Below, piece by piece: positions 34,095-45,850 of a DNA stretch of 64,000 nt. Origin of the DNA: Leguminivora glycinivorella (Eukaryota > Arthropoda > Insecta > Lepidoptera > Tortricidae); the NCBI RefSeq assembly GCF_023078275.1, contig NC_062978.1:10244585-10308584 (forward strand). Reading direction: 5' to 3'. Position 1 is the first letter of the stretch, and every line of letters starts with the position of its first letter. The position numbers and the translations under genes are program-made. The notes under the pieces are model-generated. The model made no database searches. It worked only from the letters and a program-made list of their open reading frames with translations, and was not told the origin of the DNA.

Positions 34095-36764
34095 ATATTT
34101 TATTAATATTGAGGCATAGTTATTAAATTATATATATAGATTATAGTAATTAATATTATCGAGCCGTTTAACATTTATAATTTGACATTTTAATTATTGT
34201 ACATTTATGTTATTACTTATGTATTTGTAGTAGTTAGATTATTATGTTTATTTTTTTGTATTAAAGCTATTTAAGACATGCTGCTTAAGTAATTTTTTAA
34301 AAGTTGTATTAGATGTAGCATTCTTTATGGTATCCGGTAGCTTATTATATAAATTGGCACCTTCATAGAGTAAGCTATTTTTTCCGTAATTAGTGCGGGG
34401 GTCCGGAGTATTAGGTTGTTAGCGTTTCTTAATTTCATTTTTTGGACATTGTGTTTCTTAGTAAATGTTATTTGTATATGAAGGTCCTTACGCATAATTT
34501 TACGAATTAGAAGACAAGTGTAATATATATAGGTCTGAGTGATATTCATTATTTTGGTCTCTTTATAGATTTGAGATGTAGGTGTTAAATGGTTGTATTT
34601 AAATAGAACTTTTACTAACTTGTTTTGTGACCTCTGTATACTGTTTATATATGTAGCTGCAGCTGAGCCCCATATTTCGATAAGGTAGTCTATATGGGGT
34701 TTTACCAGAGAGTTATAGATTGTATAGCAAATTTGTTTCGGAAGACATCGGGCTATGCCACGTAAAGCTCCAGTCAGTGAGGTTATTTTAGTTCGAATTT
34801 TTTCAACGTGGGTTTTCCAAGTAAGTTGCTTATCAAGTATAAGGCCCAAGTATTTTTCATGGTCAACTCTATTTATGCTTTGGTTGTTTATCTTTAAGGT
34901 TTCGCTAAATTGTAGTTTCTTGTTTTTAGGAGCAAATATTATATAATTTGTTTTGTTAACATTAATGGTAAGTAGATTCGTTTGGAACCAGCTATTTAAT
35001 GTATTTAAATCAGACTGTGCTTCGTTAATCAAATCCTGAATAGAATGGCCAAAATAGAAAAGACTGGTGTCGTCAGCATATAAGGTTATATCACCCCTAA
35101 GGCCAATTTCGTGAATGTTGTTTATGTATACAAGGAAAAGCAATGGTCCTAAAATTGACCCTTGAGGGACGCCACATGTTACTGGTAAGGGTTTGCTTTC
35201 ACTCTGACCAATTTTTACTATTTGTTTCCGATTTGAGAGGTAAGACTCGAACATTTTATAGGCGGTGCCTTTGACGCCTATGTCTGCCAGTTTTTGGAGG
35301 AGTATTTTATGGCTAACGGTGTCAAAGGCTTTTTTTAAATCAATAAAAATCCCTAGCGCTACTTTCTTTTGGTCTATTGCAACCTTAATCTTTGTGACTA
35401 AATCTACCGTTGCTGTAAGAGTGTTTGATTGAGGCCGGAAACCGTACTGTTTATCATACAGGAAATTTATTGACTTAAGGTAACTTTCAAAACGGCATCG
35501 AATTATAGTCTCCATAACTTTAGATGGAATGGGCAGCACCGAAATTGGTCTATAGTTTCCAGGGTCTACTTTAGTACCGGATTTATGTATGGGTGTTACT
35601 TTAGCGACCTTGAGACTATCAGGAAAGGTGCCAAGTTTTAAGCATTTATTGAGGCAACCTGCTAACTCATTAACAATATGGCTTTGTATACATTTTATAG
35701 CTTTAGTAGTAACTCCGTCTAGTCCCGAACTAGTGTTAGTATTAAGTTTATTTATAGTTTTATTTATTTCAGTGATCGTAACTGGCCCGAATTCACAGAG
35801 CTCATTATTAGGTGTAAGAGATTTTGAAGTATAAATCTGATCTTCGTTATTCGTTATTTTGTTAGCTAATACTTTTCCTATAGTAGAGAAATAGTCATTG
35901 AAGGAATCACATATATCACTTGGATCAGTCACACTGCCTGCTTCAGTCTGTAGCATTTTTGGTACCTGCTCGTTCTTAAGTTTATTTTTGGATAAGCTAT
36001 TAATCAAAGTCCACATTTTAGAAGAGTTCCCTTTACAATCACTAAATGCGTTGTGGTAATATTCGTTTTTTGCCTTCTGTATTTTTCTTGTAACTTCGTT
36101 CCTTTTTTGATAAATTCTTCTTTCGTTTTTTCGTTGCTTAAGTTATTTTTATGTTCACGCCATAACACATTTCGCTCATTTATTCCTTTGAGTATATCCC
36201 TATTTATCCAGTCCTGTCTGGGTGGGTTTAGTATCTTTGTTTTTTTAGTTTTACAGGTTTGTATGCTGGTAAGTATTCTTTCTTCCAAAATGGTGTACTC
36301 GTTACTTTCATTTGTCTTCTTATTCTTACTAATTGTTTCGTAAAGTTTTTTGTAATCGATGGCATCATAGGTTATCTTCTCTGGTAAACCCGGCTTACAG
36401 TTTGTGATTTCTAAGTATATTTGCTTGTGATCCGACATCGGTGACTCAATTATAGTCATATGAAATGCATTTTGAGGTAAGTTGGTACATATATGATCTA
36501 TTATGGAGCTATTCGAAGCAGTTTCTCGTGTAGCGTACTTCTTATCTATTTTATTTAATATTCTGTAGCCATTTTCTTCTACTACTTGTCTATACTCATT
36601 AGTGATTCGATCTGAATCCAATAAATTCAAGTTGAGATCGCCGAAAATAATACTTCTTTTTGCTGTTAATAGCTCATTGGTAAGATTATCGAAGAATGAT
36701 GTAGTATTTACGCGTTCCGGTTTTCTATATACTGCTCCTATATTTAATGCGGTATACTTTCATA
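34095..36764 (-). mobile_element. 5'-truncated non-LTR retrotransposon (Jockey/CR1-like)
   Basis: The minus strand carries the C-terminal half of an endonuclease, a full reverse transcriptase and the C-terminal domain, then an AT-rich 3' untranslated end down to about 34095. Coding similarity stops at about 36763, where an upstream in-frame stop and unrelated AT-rich DNA follow: the 5' truncation point. ORF1 and the endonuclease N-terminus are missing. I could not define a target duplication. Confidence 0.85.
34248..36763 (-). pseudogene. LINE ORF2: endonuclease C-part, reverse transcriptase, C-terminal domain
   Basis: In order on the minus strand: endonuclease remnant with IIFGDLNLNLL (about 36650) and the SPMSDHKQIYLEI motif near 36435; linker; reverse transcriptase from about 36016. 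In the 563-residue frame I see NYRPISVLP (154-162), FIDLKKAFDTVSH with catalytic D226, GVPQGSILGPLLF (282-294) and YADD (313-316, D315 and D316). All three polymerase aspartates are intact. After RSQNKLVKVLFKYN the C-terminal domain follows. Two frameshifts break it: one near 36085 (poly-A run before NEYYHNAF), one near 34405, after which the native end NLYNKLPD...FKKLLKQH continues in another frame to a stop at 34248-34250. It would copy its own RNA at a nicked target if intact. Clade call (Jockey superfamily, CR1/Daphne-like) is tentative. Confidence 0.85.
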
Positions 36765-39700
36765 AATTATTTTTCAAAACTATATAAATACTTAGGTATG
36801 TACAAATACGAATGTATATAATGTAAATTATGCTCGCAATAAGAATACTCGATCTATTTCAAATACTTAAATACAGAGTTACAGTTTTACACGAGATTAG
36901 ATTATTATTAAAATAACTCTCATTTTACTGACCATAATATTAGAGATAATACGTGTTCTCAATTTACTGATAAGCAATTTTTAATTATACGCTTCGATCT
37001 GTTTACGTGTTACCACTAACACTTAAGTTGATCGAAGCGTATTATTAAAAATTGTTTTTACGTTATAATAACATACGCACAAAAATGGCGCCCAACATGT
37101 ATCTAGTAATACGACGAATCAGTATGAAATATTAAATGTAAATAAATAGATAAGGCCGCCAGGGAACTAACGAATTTAGGGAAATTGTACAACTTTCCTG
37201 GCTATAAGTATGTAATATTGATTTATTAACAAATGTATCGAGTTTTTAATCATATCCAGATTCAGTATGAAATATTATCAATAATGTATATGAATAGATA
37301 AGGTGACCCAGTGCAATACCGACCGCTGTCCCTCGGGACAGCTAAGGGCCGCCCCGGGAACTATAACGAATTTAATCAGGGAAACTTTACTTTCCCGACA
37401 TACGTATAAGTATATTGATTTAAACTAACGCGATCTTCACTCATATTATTAAATTAAAACGGGACTCATATTATTAATTGTCCGAAACGTCGGGTTAAAT
37501 ATAAAACGTAAGTTTTACACGATTAAGTCCCGTTTTAATTTAATAATACGTATAAGTATTGTGTAATATTGATTTATTAATAAATGTTACGGGTTTTATA
37601 AAGTTTATTGGATAACGTGAATAATTATTACATATTTTGTCTCATATTATGAGAAGAATAACTTTTATAATAAGTGTTATTGAGCAGCGCTACTTCTAAC
37701 ATACCTAATGATTGTCTATTTAACCTATTCGTACCGAGTCTCAGAAGCTATTTCTTATTTATTTTGGAACTCTTTCCTTATTATTTATTTGGTAAACGTG
37801 CAATATAAATTCTGGAATATGTAGGTAGGTACAATCAACAGGGGGTCTCAGGAGGATATAGTTTCAACATATATAAACAGATTTTATTACGCAAGTCTAA
37901 CATATGTCCAACTTGAACAAAAAATCAGGAAATTCAGGAATGCCATTAAAACCCCACTTACACTAAGAAACGCCCGCGATTTTCATTAATGCAGCATTTC
38001 TAACAGTTCGCGATGATAAGTGGAGCCCGGCTGGCCGGAAGCCGCTTTTTTTCCCTCAAACTCTCGAGAGCTTGCAAAATGTCTTCAAAAACGACTTTTG
38101 CTCCCTTAAGTACATTTTGACGTCCTTTTCGCAACAATGGCGTGCACTTAAGGCGCTCTCGTGTTGTGCTTGTGTTTGCAATTTGGGTGTCAGATGAGTC
38201 TGAATGGTCTGTGAGTGCATATGCTATAGGTAGGGTTGTACGCACTGTTTAATTTCTAGGTCACCATATATTTTTATTGAAGCCCAATGGTAGCTGACGG
38301 CACTAGTTATAGGACTTGCAAGTATGCCTACTTCTTTAAAAATAGGTTAACAAGAAATCAGAAGATATTTATAAAGTAGGAACCCAGTAACACTAAATCA
38401 TTGAAACAAAAATGTGCTATCAATTTCGAGTCTTTTATTAGCTATACATATTATATAATGTTATCAGTGTTTTATTTAGTTATTATTTGGCAGCAGTAAA
38501 AACTAATTCATTACAGGTATTAATTGACTGAAACTAATTCAGTACTTCTTATTCTTACCTAAAAATTATCAAAAATGTTTTTAAATACGTAATTATTACT
38601 TATTTACCTAGTTAATCACCTATTTCTAACACACCAGATAAAATCAAAAAATTAATGAGTCAAAGATTATTGTAATACTCTGAAACCACTCAAGATTTAT
38701 ATACTTAATTAATTCACAACAAGGAAGATATTATTTCGCGTCAAATCAATGTACCTATCCAATATTTTATCCTAGGTAATCAAAACACGATACCAAATAT
38801 GCCCTTAAATATTTTCCCTCTTTTTGATAACTGTGAAATATTATGTTGTTTTGTCAACACAGACTCCTTACTACGACTGGCATAAATAAATCAAAACATA
38901 CCAAACTCAATCCTTATCTTAACTAAATGATTAGAAAATATCATACTCACGATACACAAACATCCATCATAATTCACCAAGCTCCGTTAAAGTCACTTTT
39001 ACACAAAATAGTCTCACAATAATCCAATGTCTAAAATGCAAAGTCACGCACAAAACATTCAAATTTCGCGCCAACGAGTGAAGCGAGGAACAGTGTGACA
39101 CCCTTCCCGTGCGAACGCTGGGAGGCTACTAACGTAGCGAACGGTCTGGATCCCGGTCGGTCTAGACGAGAGTACGGGGAGAGGGGTGCGGAGTGGGGGG
39201 ATGGGAGGGCGAATCAACCCCGTACACTATTACCCAATAGGTACCCTGAAATGAAGTAGACTAAACGATGGTGCCCATTTAGTGTTTCATATGGGACCTA
39301 ATTGTATAGGATCGTGGTACTGAGAGCAGAGCACCCTTCATGCGGATCACATGATACCAAGTTGATTTGAATTAATTGAATTCGCTTCAGAAAATTCTGA
39401 TCGAAAAATATAGAGTACTACGCAGTAAAAACAAGTCAAATTAAGCCCACTGGCAATTTTATTTTAAAAGCGCATAGATTTTAAAACTTGCAGAAATTTT
39501 AAGCCTACATCCCATATGTTCCAATCGGTACTTTTTCAGCGAAAGTATATTGAAGCCTAACTGCGAAAATTTTAGGACGTAAGTTTATAGACAATTTTAA
39601 TTTCACGCATCTTTTTAGAGACGCTTGACGCTTTTCCTGCTTGGTCATCTAACTAGTCCAAGTAAAGATTCCAAGTAAAGGTCACGCATTTTTATTTTAT

Positions 39701-40198
39701 TTTAGCCAATACAATGTGATAGTAATGATGAAATGTCGCCGTTTATACGACGTCTTATCGTTTAAGAAAAATATTTACTGAAATATCAGAAAGTATGTAT
39801 ATAGTTATTATCTCGGAGATTATGCCTGGACTTACGCATACTAATAAAGTCAGCTTTCAAAAGCTCCAGAATGTAAACTAGTGTTACGCTATGCTTGTAC
39901 CTTAAGCTTATCTTGTTTGATTATCTTGGTCACCACGGCCATAAAATTATAACAGCTAAGTCCTCTATAAAATATTGTACTGTGTCTACGAAGAATAACT
40001 TGAATGAGAGTAGGGTAGGATATCTAATGCTAATTATATCTTCAGTCAAAGTAGGTAATTCGCATCCTACTATAAAAAAAGAATTATAGGATCTTTGTTA
40101 AAGTATTTGTAGTCAAGTTGCGTTGACTGCCTTCACAGGGTTAAAATATTTAAAATCTCAGTTTTGACTTTTTGACCCCATTTCATCTTGATGATTGA
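36765..40198. other. unassigned AT-rich sequence with two hairpins and a CpG-rich patch
   Basis: Hairpins at 36972-37059 and 37445-37547 (separate entry). Three imperfect direct copies of a segment with CAGTATGAAATATTA, GGGAACTAACGAATTT and TAATATTGATTTATTAA occur at 37110-37590. A GC-rich patch lies at 39060-39220. A minus-strand frame at 38000-38245 shows no family resemblance. Confidence 0.4.
36972..37547. repeat. two hairpin repeats
   Basis: 36972-36999 (TTTTTAATTATACGCTTCGA) pairs with 37030-37059. 37445-37466 (TAAATTAAAACGGGACT) pairs with 37526-37547. Both are short stems with 30-60-bp loops; the second is a familiar lepidopteran motif. Confidence 0.6.
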
Positions 40199-40520
40199 TT
40201 TTTTTTTATGACATAGGCAGCAAACGAGCAGACGAACCGCCTGATGGGAAGCAGTCATCGCCGCCCATGGACATAAGCAACATCAGGGGAGTCACTTATA
40301 CGTTGCCGACCTTTGAGAACCCTAAATACCTGCTTCTTGAAGAACCCCAAGTCATAGCGCAAGGGAAACACCTCAGAAGGTAGCTCATTCCACAACTTGC
40401 ATGTTCTGGGCAAAACGAGCGAGAGGCCCGTTTGTTCTTGGTTTGCCACGTGTCCAGAAAGTGAGGATGAACTTTGTTTCTTTGGCGGGAGGTGCGGTGA
40501 TAAAAGCGCGACGGTGGCAT
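40199..40520 (-). pseudogene. LINE 3' end with C-terminal polyprotein fragment
   Basis: The minus frame reads HPHFLDTWQTKNKRASRSF; after a frameshift near 40400 it continues LPRTCKLWNELPSEVF, RYDLGFFKKQVFRVLKGRQR and ends VHGRR-stop. RSFLPRT-LWN-LP--VFP---FK--V is the standard C-terminal domain of many insect LINE polyproteins. The 3' untranslated end carries CTGCTCGTTTGCTGCCTATG and an A-run (40199-40207). Only the 3' 320 bp remain. Confidence 0.75.
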
Positions 40521-40894
40521 CAGGTCAAATAGTTTATGTGCTAAAATGGCTAAATGTTAATATTAGCACCATGTTACCGAGTATCTATCAGATTTTATTA
40601 AACTGTTCATATTTTACGGAGTTCTAGTGTCTTTGTTAAACCTTAATCCACTGCAAGAAAAAACTATTCTTAGAAATTCCATGTAATGACTATTAATTGA
40701 ACGGATACCAAATATCGGGCTGCAACGAGTGCTCCCGTATCGATCTAGGCTAAATTTAGCTCACAGATAATACCAAATCAGGATGGTAGCCGTCTCGCCA
40801 GCAAGTTGAAATCATGAGTTATCTTTTTATTTGTAGAATTTATGAATGCCTGTATAAATTTTTGATAAAAGCCTGACTAGAAATATATATGTGT

Positions 40895-41160
40895 GGTGAC
40901 GGGTTAAGATACCTTGTGGTGACGGGTTAAGAATTTCACCACCCCTTTTCTTCCCGTGGGTGTCGTAGAAGGCTACTGTGGGATATGGGGTAAATTGTGG
41001 CGTAGGCGAGAGGCTGGCAACCTGTAACTGCAATGTCACAGTTTCGTTTTCTTTCAACCCCTTATTTGCCAAGAGTGGCACTGAAAGTTGAGTAGTTTCA
41101 TGTGCTCTGCCTACCCCTTTATGGGATACAGGCGTGATTGTATGTATGTATGTATGTAGA
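40895..41160 (+). repeat. (TATG)n-tailed dispersed repeat, near complete
   Basis: Runs from GTGGTGACGGGTTAAGAATT through TTGTGGCGTAGGCGAGAGGC and GCCAAGAGTGGCACTGAAA to ATACAGGCGTGATTG followed by TATGTATGTATGTA. The first 20 bases are duplicated at 40893 and 40917. No coding content; common in moths, often annotated only because of its microsatellite tail. Confidence 0.85.
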
Positions 41161-41859
41161 AATATATGACTACGCGCCATGTTGCGGAATTTCCTTATAA
41201 CTATTTTCTTCATACTAAAGTGAACTGTCACCATATATTTCTGGTCAAGCTTTAATTCATTATACGCATGATTTAAATTTGTATAATGAACCAAAGGTAG
41301 AAGTTACCTATGTATCATTTTACGTCCGTAAAACTTGCCAGTGATGTCTAGAGCTGTGAGCGAACTTTTAAATATCGATAGCTATAATTATATACATACT
41401 AAACCATATTATTCACAGTATCGCTCTTTACTGGGAAAGAAAAGTAGAAACAGTACTGTCTTAGTTAACGGTTCGATTCGAACTTTACAATAAGTCAAAT
41501 ATTACATGTAGATACGATACACCTTATTGCATATGTCCGATTCAAAATTATATGTTTCTCCAAAAACATCGCTTTTGACACTGATATATCCAGTCCATAT
41601 CGTATCTTAATCCTAATATTTTTCGTATCTTTCATCGGAATCGGATCGAAAGTCGTAACATTTCCGGGTTTTCGTCTAAAAGTCTTGTCGGATGAGGCAG
41701 TGTATTGTGTTACAGGAAACAACAGTGGGACAATAGATAATTATCAAAAGGAACTCCAAGACGGGAAGGGTTTTCTTATGCAAATAAGTTAATATCTTTG
41801 CTCACATGTCAGTTTTAAATATTTTATGTGGTTATACTTTAAAACAAGCTGAAGCCCCG

Positions 41860-42105
41860 TGTGGTGACGGGTTAAGAATTTCACCACCCCCTTTCTTCCC
41901 GTGAGTATCGTAGAAGTCGGCTGTGGGATATGGGTTAAATTGTGGCGTAGGCGAGAGGCTGGCTATCTGCCACTGCAATGTCACAATTTTCGATTTCTTT
42001 TAACCCCTTTTTGCCAAGAGTGGCACTGAAACTTTGTAGTTCATGTACTCTGCCTACCCCTTTATGGGATACAGGCGTGATTGTATGTATGTATTTACAA
42101 GCTGA
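41860..42105 (+). repeat. (TATG)n-tailed dispersed repeat, second copy in tandem orientation
   Basis: Same order of blocks as 40895-41160, starting GTGTGGTGACGGGTTAAG and ending GTATGTATGTATT. About 700 bp separates the two copies. Confidence 0.85.
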
Positions 42106-42317
42106 TGTACGTATCTCTACTCTAAAGAATGCTCGGAGTTCAAACGCATTGGACGGTATTGGAAATCATTTTGTGTGTTATCTTATTATAAGCCCTAGGT
42201 CGATTTGAGTAGGTAAGACTGTCTCAATTAATTCATAAAGATTACATACCTACGTTAAAGGTAACCACTATCAAATTTTTTATGTTAATTCATTTTATAA
42301 ATTCACTAATCCTAACA

Positions 42318-42577
42318 CCGGACGACAGGTCTGTCTCAGTCGGTAATGACACTGCCTGCTAAGCCGCGGTCCTGGATTCGAATCCCGGTAAGGGAATTTA
42401 TTTGTGTGATAAGCACAGATATTGGTTCCTGAGTCATGGATGTTTTCTATGTATATAAGTATGTATTTATCTTTCTACGTATGTATATCGTCGCTTAGCA
42501 CCCATAGTACAAACTTTGCTTAGTTTGGGGCTAAGTGGATCTGTGTAAGGTGTCCCAAATATTTATTTATTTATTTA
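42318..42577 (+). mobile_element. tRNA-derived SINE
   Basis: The head has an A-box-like stretch (CAGTCGGTAATGACACTGCC) and a box B, GGATTCGAATCCCGG. The body follows with GGTTCCTGAGTCATGGATG and TATATCGTCGCTTAGCACCC, and the tail is TTTATTTATTTA. It matches the SINE group known from Helicoverpa and other moths. Other copies: 49733, 52984 (minus), 60468 (minus). Confidence 0.85.
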
Positions 42578-43200
42578 ACAACATTAATACCTCTCCACTT
42601 TTCTTCGAAAACAAGATATTTACGTTTACATAGCTGACACATGACATATCAAAAAGACGCGTTAATCGTAAAAGCAGCATGTAGAGCTTAGTTTGGAGAG
42701 CTTAATCCCCCAAAGCTCACAAAATCTTCCAACGTGATAGAGCTTTCGGCTGTTTGCCGGCCCGAGGCGCCATAGCTTTGTCTATCCAATATACTCTTCG
42801 AGGTTCAAAAGCAAGTAAACCTTAATAATTAATCATTACAGGTATGAAATATACTGTTAAAATAGGAATAAATAATTATATGGGACAGTCTAATACAGAT
42901 TGCCAAAACCCTAAATGGTAAGCTAAATAAGGTTTGTATGGTTGATAGTCAGACAACGACATATATAACATACATTTTAAGTATACCCTATAGGGTTAGT
43001 CGCATCACGACAGTCTTTCACCCAACAGTGCACTTGATCCCGTAATATCGGGCGCAGTAGGAAATTAAGCGCGCCAAGTGCGTTCTTACATCCAGCAGTG
43101 CGAAGCCTGATCTACTGGACTCTTTGGACCTTCAGCCCTTCGCAAACGTCGGCTTTCTGCTGTCAACTTAAATACACTACATAATAAACATCCAAGAATG
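42578..43200. other. unassigned sequence
   Basis: No gene or repeat recognised. 42690-42790 has some GC-rich content (GCCGGCCCGAGGCGCC). The last 23 bases are the left target duplication of the next LINE. Confidence 0.4.
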
Positions 43201-43382
43201 CCAGATATGAGGGCTTCTAAAATTATGACCAGTTGGACACCGCAACAAAAAGGGCCCAGGGCTAAACCTCAAAAAAGGTGGCTTGACTGTGTGGAAGAGG
43301 ACCTGAGAAGAATGAGGAAATATACCAACTGGAGGCCAAGACCCACAAAGAGTTGTAGCGCCATCAGAAGTAAGTAAGTAAG
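43201..43382 (+). pseudogene. 5'-truncated LINE with 23-bp target duplication
   Basis: The frame reads PDMRASKIMTSW, then GPRAKPQKRWLDCVEEDLRR, MRKYTNWRPRPTK and ends at TAA 43375-43377. RxKPxKRWLDCVEEDLxR...NWR is the C-terminal end of RTE/R4-like LINEs. The 3' end is a (GTAA)n tail. The 23 bases at 43178-43200 and 43383-43405 are the same but for one base, a clear target duplication, so both insertion ends are exact. A start codon in the left duplication is host DNA, not LINE. Confidence 0.8.
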
Positions 43383-43418
43383 TACATAATAAACATCCAT
43401 GAATGAGGAACTAAGTAC

Positions 43419-43552
43419 AGTCTGCTCAAAAAGAGTAGAAATTAAAAAGTGGCAACATTGTAGTGTCATCCCTTTCAAATCAATGTGTGAGAAAACGGGA
43501 CGATGCTACGTACGATGTTGCCACTTTTTAATTCTACTCTTTTTGGTCAGAC
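43419..43552. repeat. fold-back MITE with about 42-bp arms
   Basis: GTCTGCTCAAAAAGAGTAGA and the following AAAAAGTGGCAACAT pair with ATGTTGCCACTTTTTAAT and CTACTCTTTTTGGTCAGAC at 43511-43552. No coding content. Confidence 0.75.
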
Positions 43553-44699
43553 GTACCGTGATTTGAGCCTAGCACCACACCTCGGACACTGGCCGTCAAA
43601 TATATGAAAGAGGTGCGTTCCTAGCACACAATCTAAGCTCGTGTAGGTGAACGCGTACTAAGCTTGTATGAGTGAAATATGACAGGTCGATTGTTCGCAT
43701 TTTTGACAGGCGGTAACTGTGAGGTAACCGAGAGGGGGTGGGTGGCACTTTCAGCGGGGAGCGGGAGTGGCCATACTGTACGATAGTACTCTTTATTATA
43801 TTGTGCTAGCACTGTCGGCTTAGCAGGCATGGTCACTCTCCACCTAGGTCAAACCAGTCGTAGTTTATTTGAACAGTAAATGTATACATTACATTCGTTA
43901 CGATTGTTACGAATAGTTTAACTCATGTTTCTCGTTTCGCTAACATGAAAATGTTTCTGTTTAACACGTATTTACACTGTAGTTTACGCACAATTGGGAG
44001 TGTAGAATTTTACATGTAACATTGTTATACGTCAAAAGATAGTTTAAACATCAGACATCATTTTTGATGTCGGTAACAACATCATTAGCGATAGTTGCAG
44101 ACACCGATGCTTATATTACAAGAAGCTTGGTAGAACCTAGTTTTTATCAAGGAAAACATTTATGATTGCTTGCTTAGATTCTACTTGCATACAGCTGCAG
44201 CGAATGAAATTTCTGAAACAGTTTGCGCAACAGTAAAAAACTCAAGAACAGCGTAATTGCGATATTTTTCATGCAAATACACTTTCGATTTGCGAGCGTC
44301 AAACGGCCTTAAGCGGCACGATCCGCGAACGTGCCTGAATTTATTAAGCTTAAAACCGTGCTCGAAGTCGAGCACTCGAGCATCCGAGCTAGCTCGAGCC
44401 AAGCGCGAGCCACGCTGTAATTTACCGTGTGTGTTGTTAATTCGGCTCAAGCGTAGGGAATTTCACAGAATCTATACGATATGCCGTTGGAAAATCAAAG
44501 TGAGACTGGTGGTGCCGTACGTGTAGATTCAATTTAGAATTTGCTTGAAGCTAACAGGCTTGTCGCGCGGGGATGGTGTACACTTAATAAACATAATTAT
44601 TTTTTAATTGCATATATAATTTACGATGATGAAAATGAAGTTTATTTACGTATATACTACCTTTTATGAATGTAGCAGCTTTGTAGTCGCCTTTTAGTA
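43553..44699. other. unassigned sequence, two GC-richer patches
   Basis: 43610-43850 contains sequence I vaguely know as dispersed in moths (GTAGGTGAACGCGTACTAAG). 44280-44430 has overlapping TCGAG palindromes (GTCGAGCACTCGAGC, GAGCTAGCTCGAGC). No gene recognised. Confidence 0.35.
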
Positions 44700-45080
44700 T
44701 ATACAGGGTGTATTTTGATAGCGGGTCAGTAAGGACAGCTATGAGATGCCGTAGTCTTACATGAAAATGGTCTAAGGGGACCATCCATCGATTTCAAATT
44801 GATGAAAAATGGCATTTACAGATTTTGGAAAAAACATACAGGGTGCGAGAAAAAGGGCATTTTTGATAAACTTTTTTTTTTGACGCCAATAGATCCTATT
44901 CCTATCAAGGATTAAAAGCTTGTATAGGATCAAAAAAAATTTTCCGGCTAGAAAAGTCACAAATCGCGAAAAACTTTTCCCATACAATTTGTATGATTTT
45001 TTTTTTCCACATGGTGTTTTTATGATGCCAATCGATTCCATTAGTATTTTGCTCGTTATTTTAGTAGACATAAAATTTAA
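44700..45080 (+). repeat. dispersed repeat related to 20345-20680
   Basis: ACAGGGTGTATTTTGATAGC, AACATACAGGGTGCGAGAAA, TGACGCCAATAGATCC and CATACAATTTGTATG align in order with the reverse of 20345-20680. Frames across it on both strands are not conserved. Confidence 0.65.
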
Positions 45081-45559
45081 ACTTGTCTTTAGACCCACCG
45101 CTCATTTATTTTGCTTATAATGCAAAGTAAAAGTGATATTTTAGTCAAATTTCCCTACTAACATACGTATAAATTGTTAATGGATATTACTCGTATCATA
45201 TATACAGCTACTACCACTCGACTAGTTAAAGGTTCCAAAGCCAACATTAAATAGGTAAGTGCTGCAAAGAAAGTGCTTTATTTGCAAGTACATTACCCGG
45301 GTTAGGCCTCCAATGTTTACAAGGTATTCTGGAGCCGCTCCAAAGTTTCACTACCTCATTAACGCAGTAGTGTTAATGCCGAATGCCCGTGAAATCTTTT
45401 ACGAGGGCACTTCAGCCGGTACGTTTTAATTATTCTATCTCTGGCCGGTCCTTCATTAAATTGTTGGGTTTTTGCCTATGTTTTATATTTGAAGGGTCTT
45501 TAGTGGTCATTACGAGTTCTTTTGTAGATCTCGCGGTAGTTAGTCTTATATAAGGTTTT

Positions 45560-45850
45560 GTTTTCGATTTGTATGGTTACTGTAATGGACTAATCCTAAT
45601 AGGAAGAAGAAGTTACACGCGCTCTTTTCTGCACACCTCCGTTTATTTGTGAACGTAACTGTTCATTCTTCTCTCTTTGAGGGTTCAAACCTTTCCTTTC
45701 TTTCTTTGTTTGTTTGAATTCTCACTGCAATACCAAAATGTATCTTTCTTTAAACCCGCTAATTGCAAATAGTGCCGTTGAAACTTGAGAAATTCCATGT
45801 ACTCTGCCTATTCCTTTTGGAAATATATGCGTGAGTTTATGTATGCATTT
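45560..45850 (+). repeat. strongly decayed (TATG)n-tailed repeat
   Basis: GTGCCGTTGAAACTTGAGAA, ATGTACTCTGCCTATTCC and GCGTGAGTTTATGTATGC follow the order of the intact copies at 40895 with many changes. Confidence 0.5.

Noticed and set aside
38000..38245. Host exon with KVVFEDILQALESLREKK
   Set aside because: Looks protein-like locally but I can match it to no family, and no splice or neighbouring exon support is visible.
39060..39220. CpG-island promoter
   Set aside because: GC-rich for this window but no core promoter element or gene next to it.
42318..42400. tRNA gene
   Set aside because: Box A and B are present but there is no cloverleaf and the sequence continues into a SINE body and TTTA tail seen in four copies.
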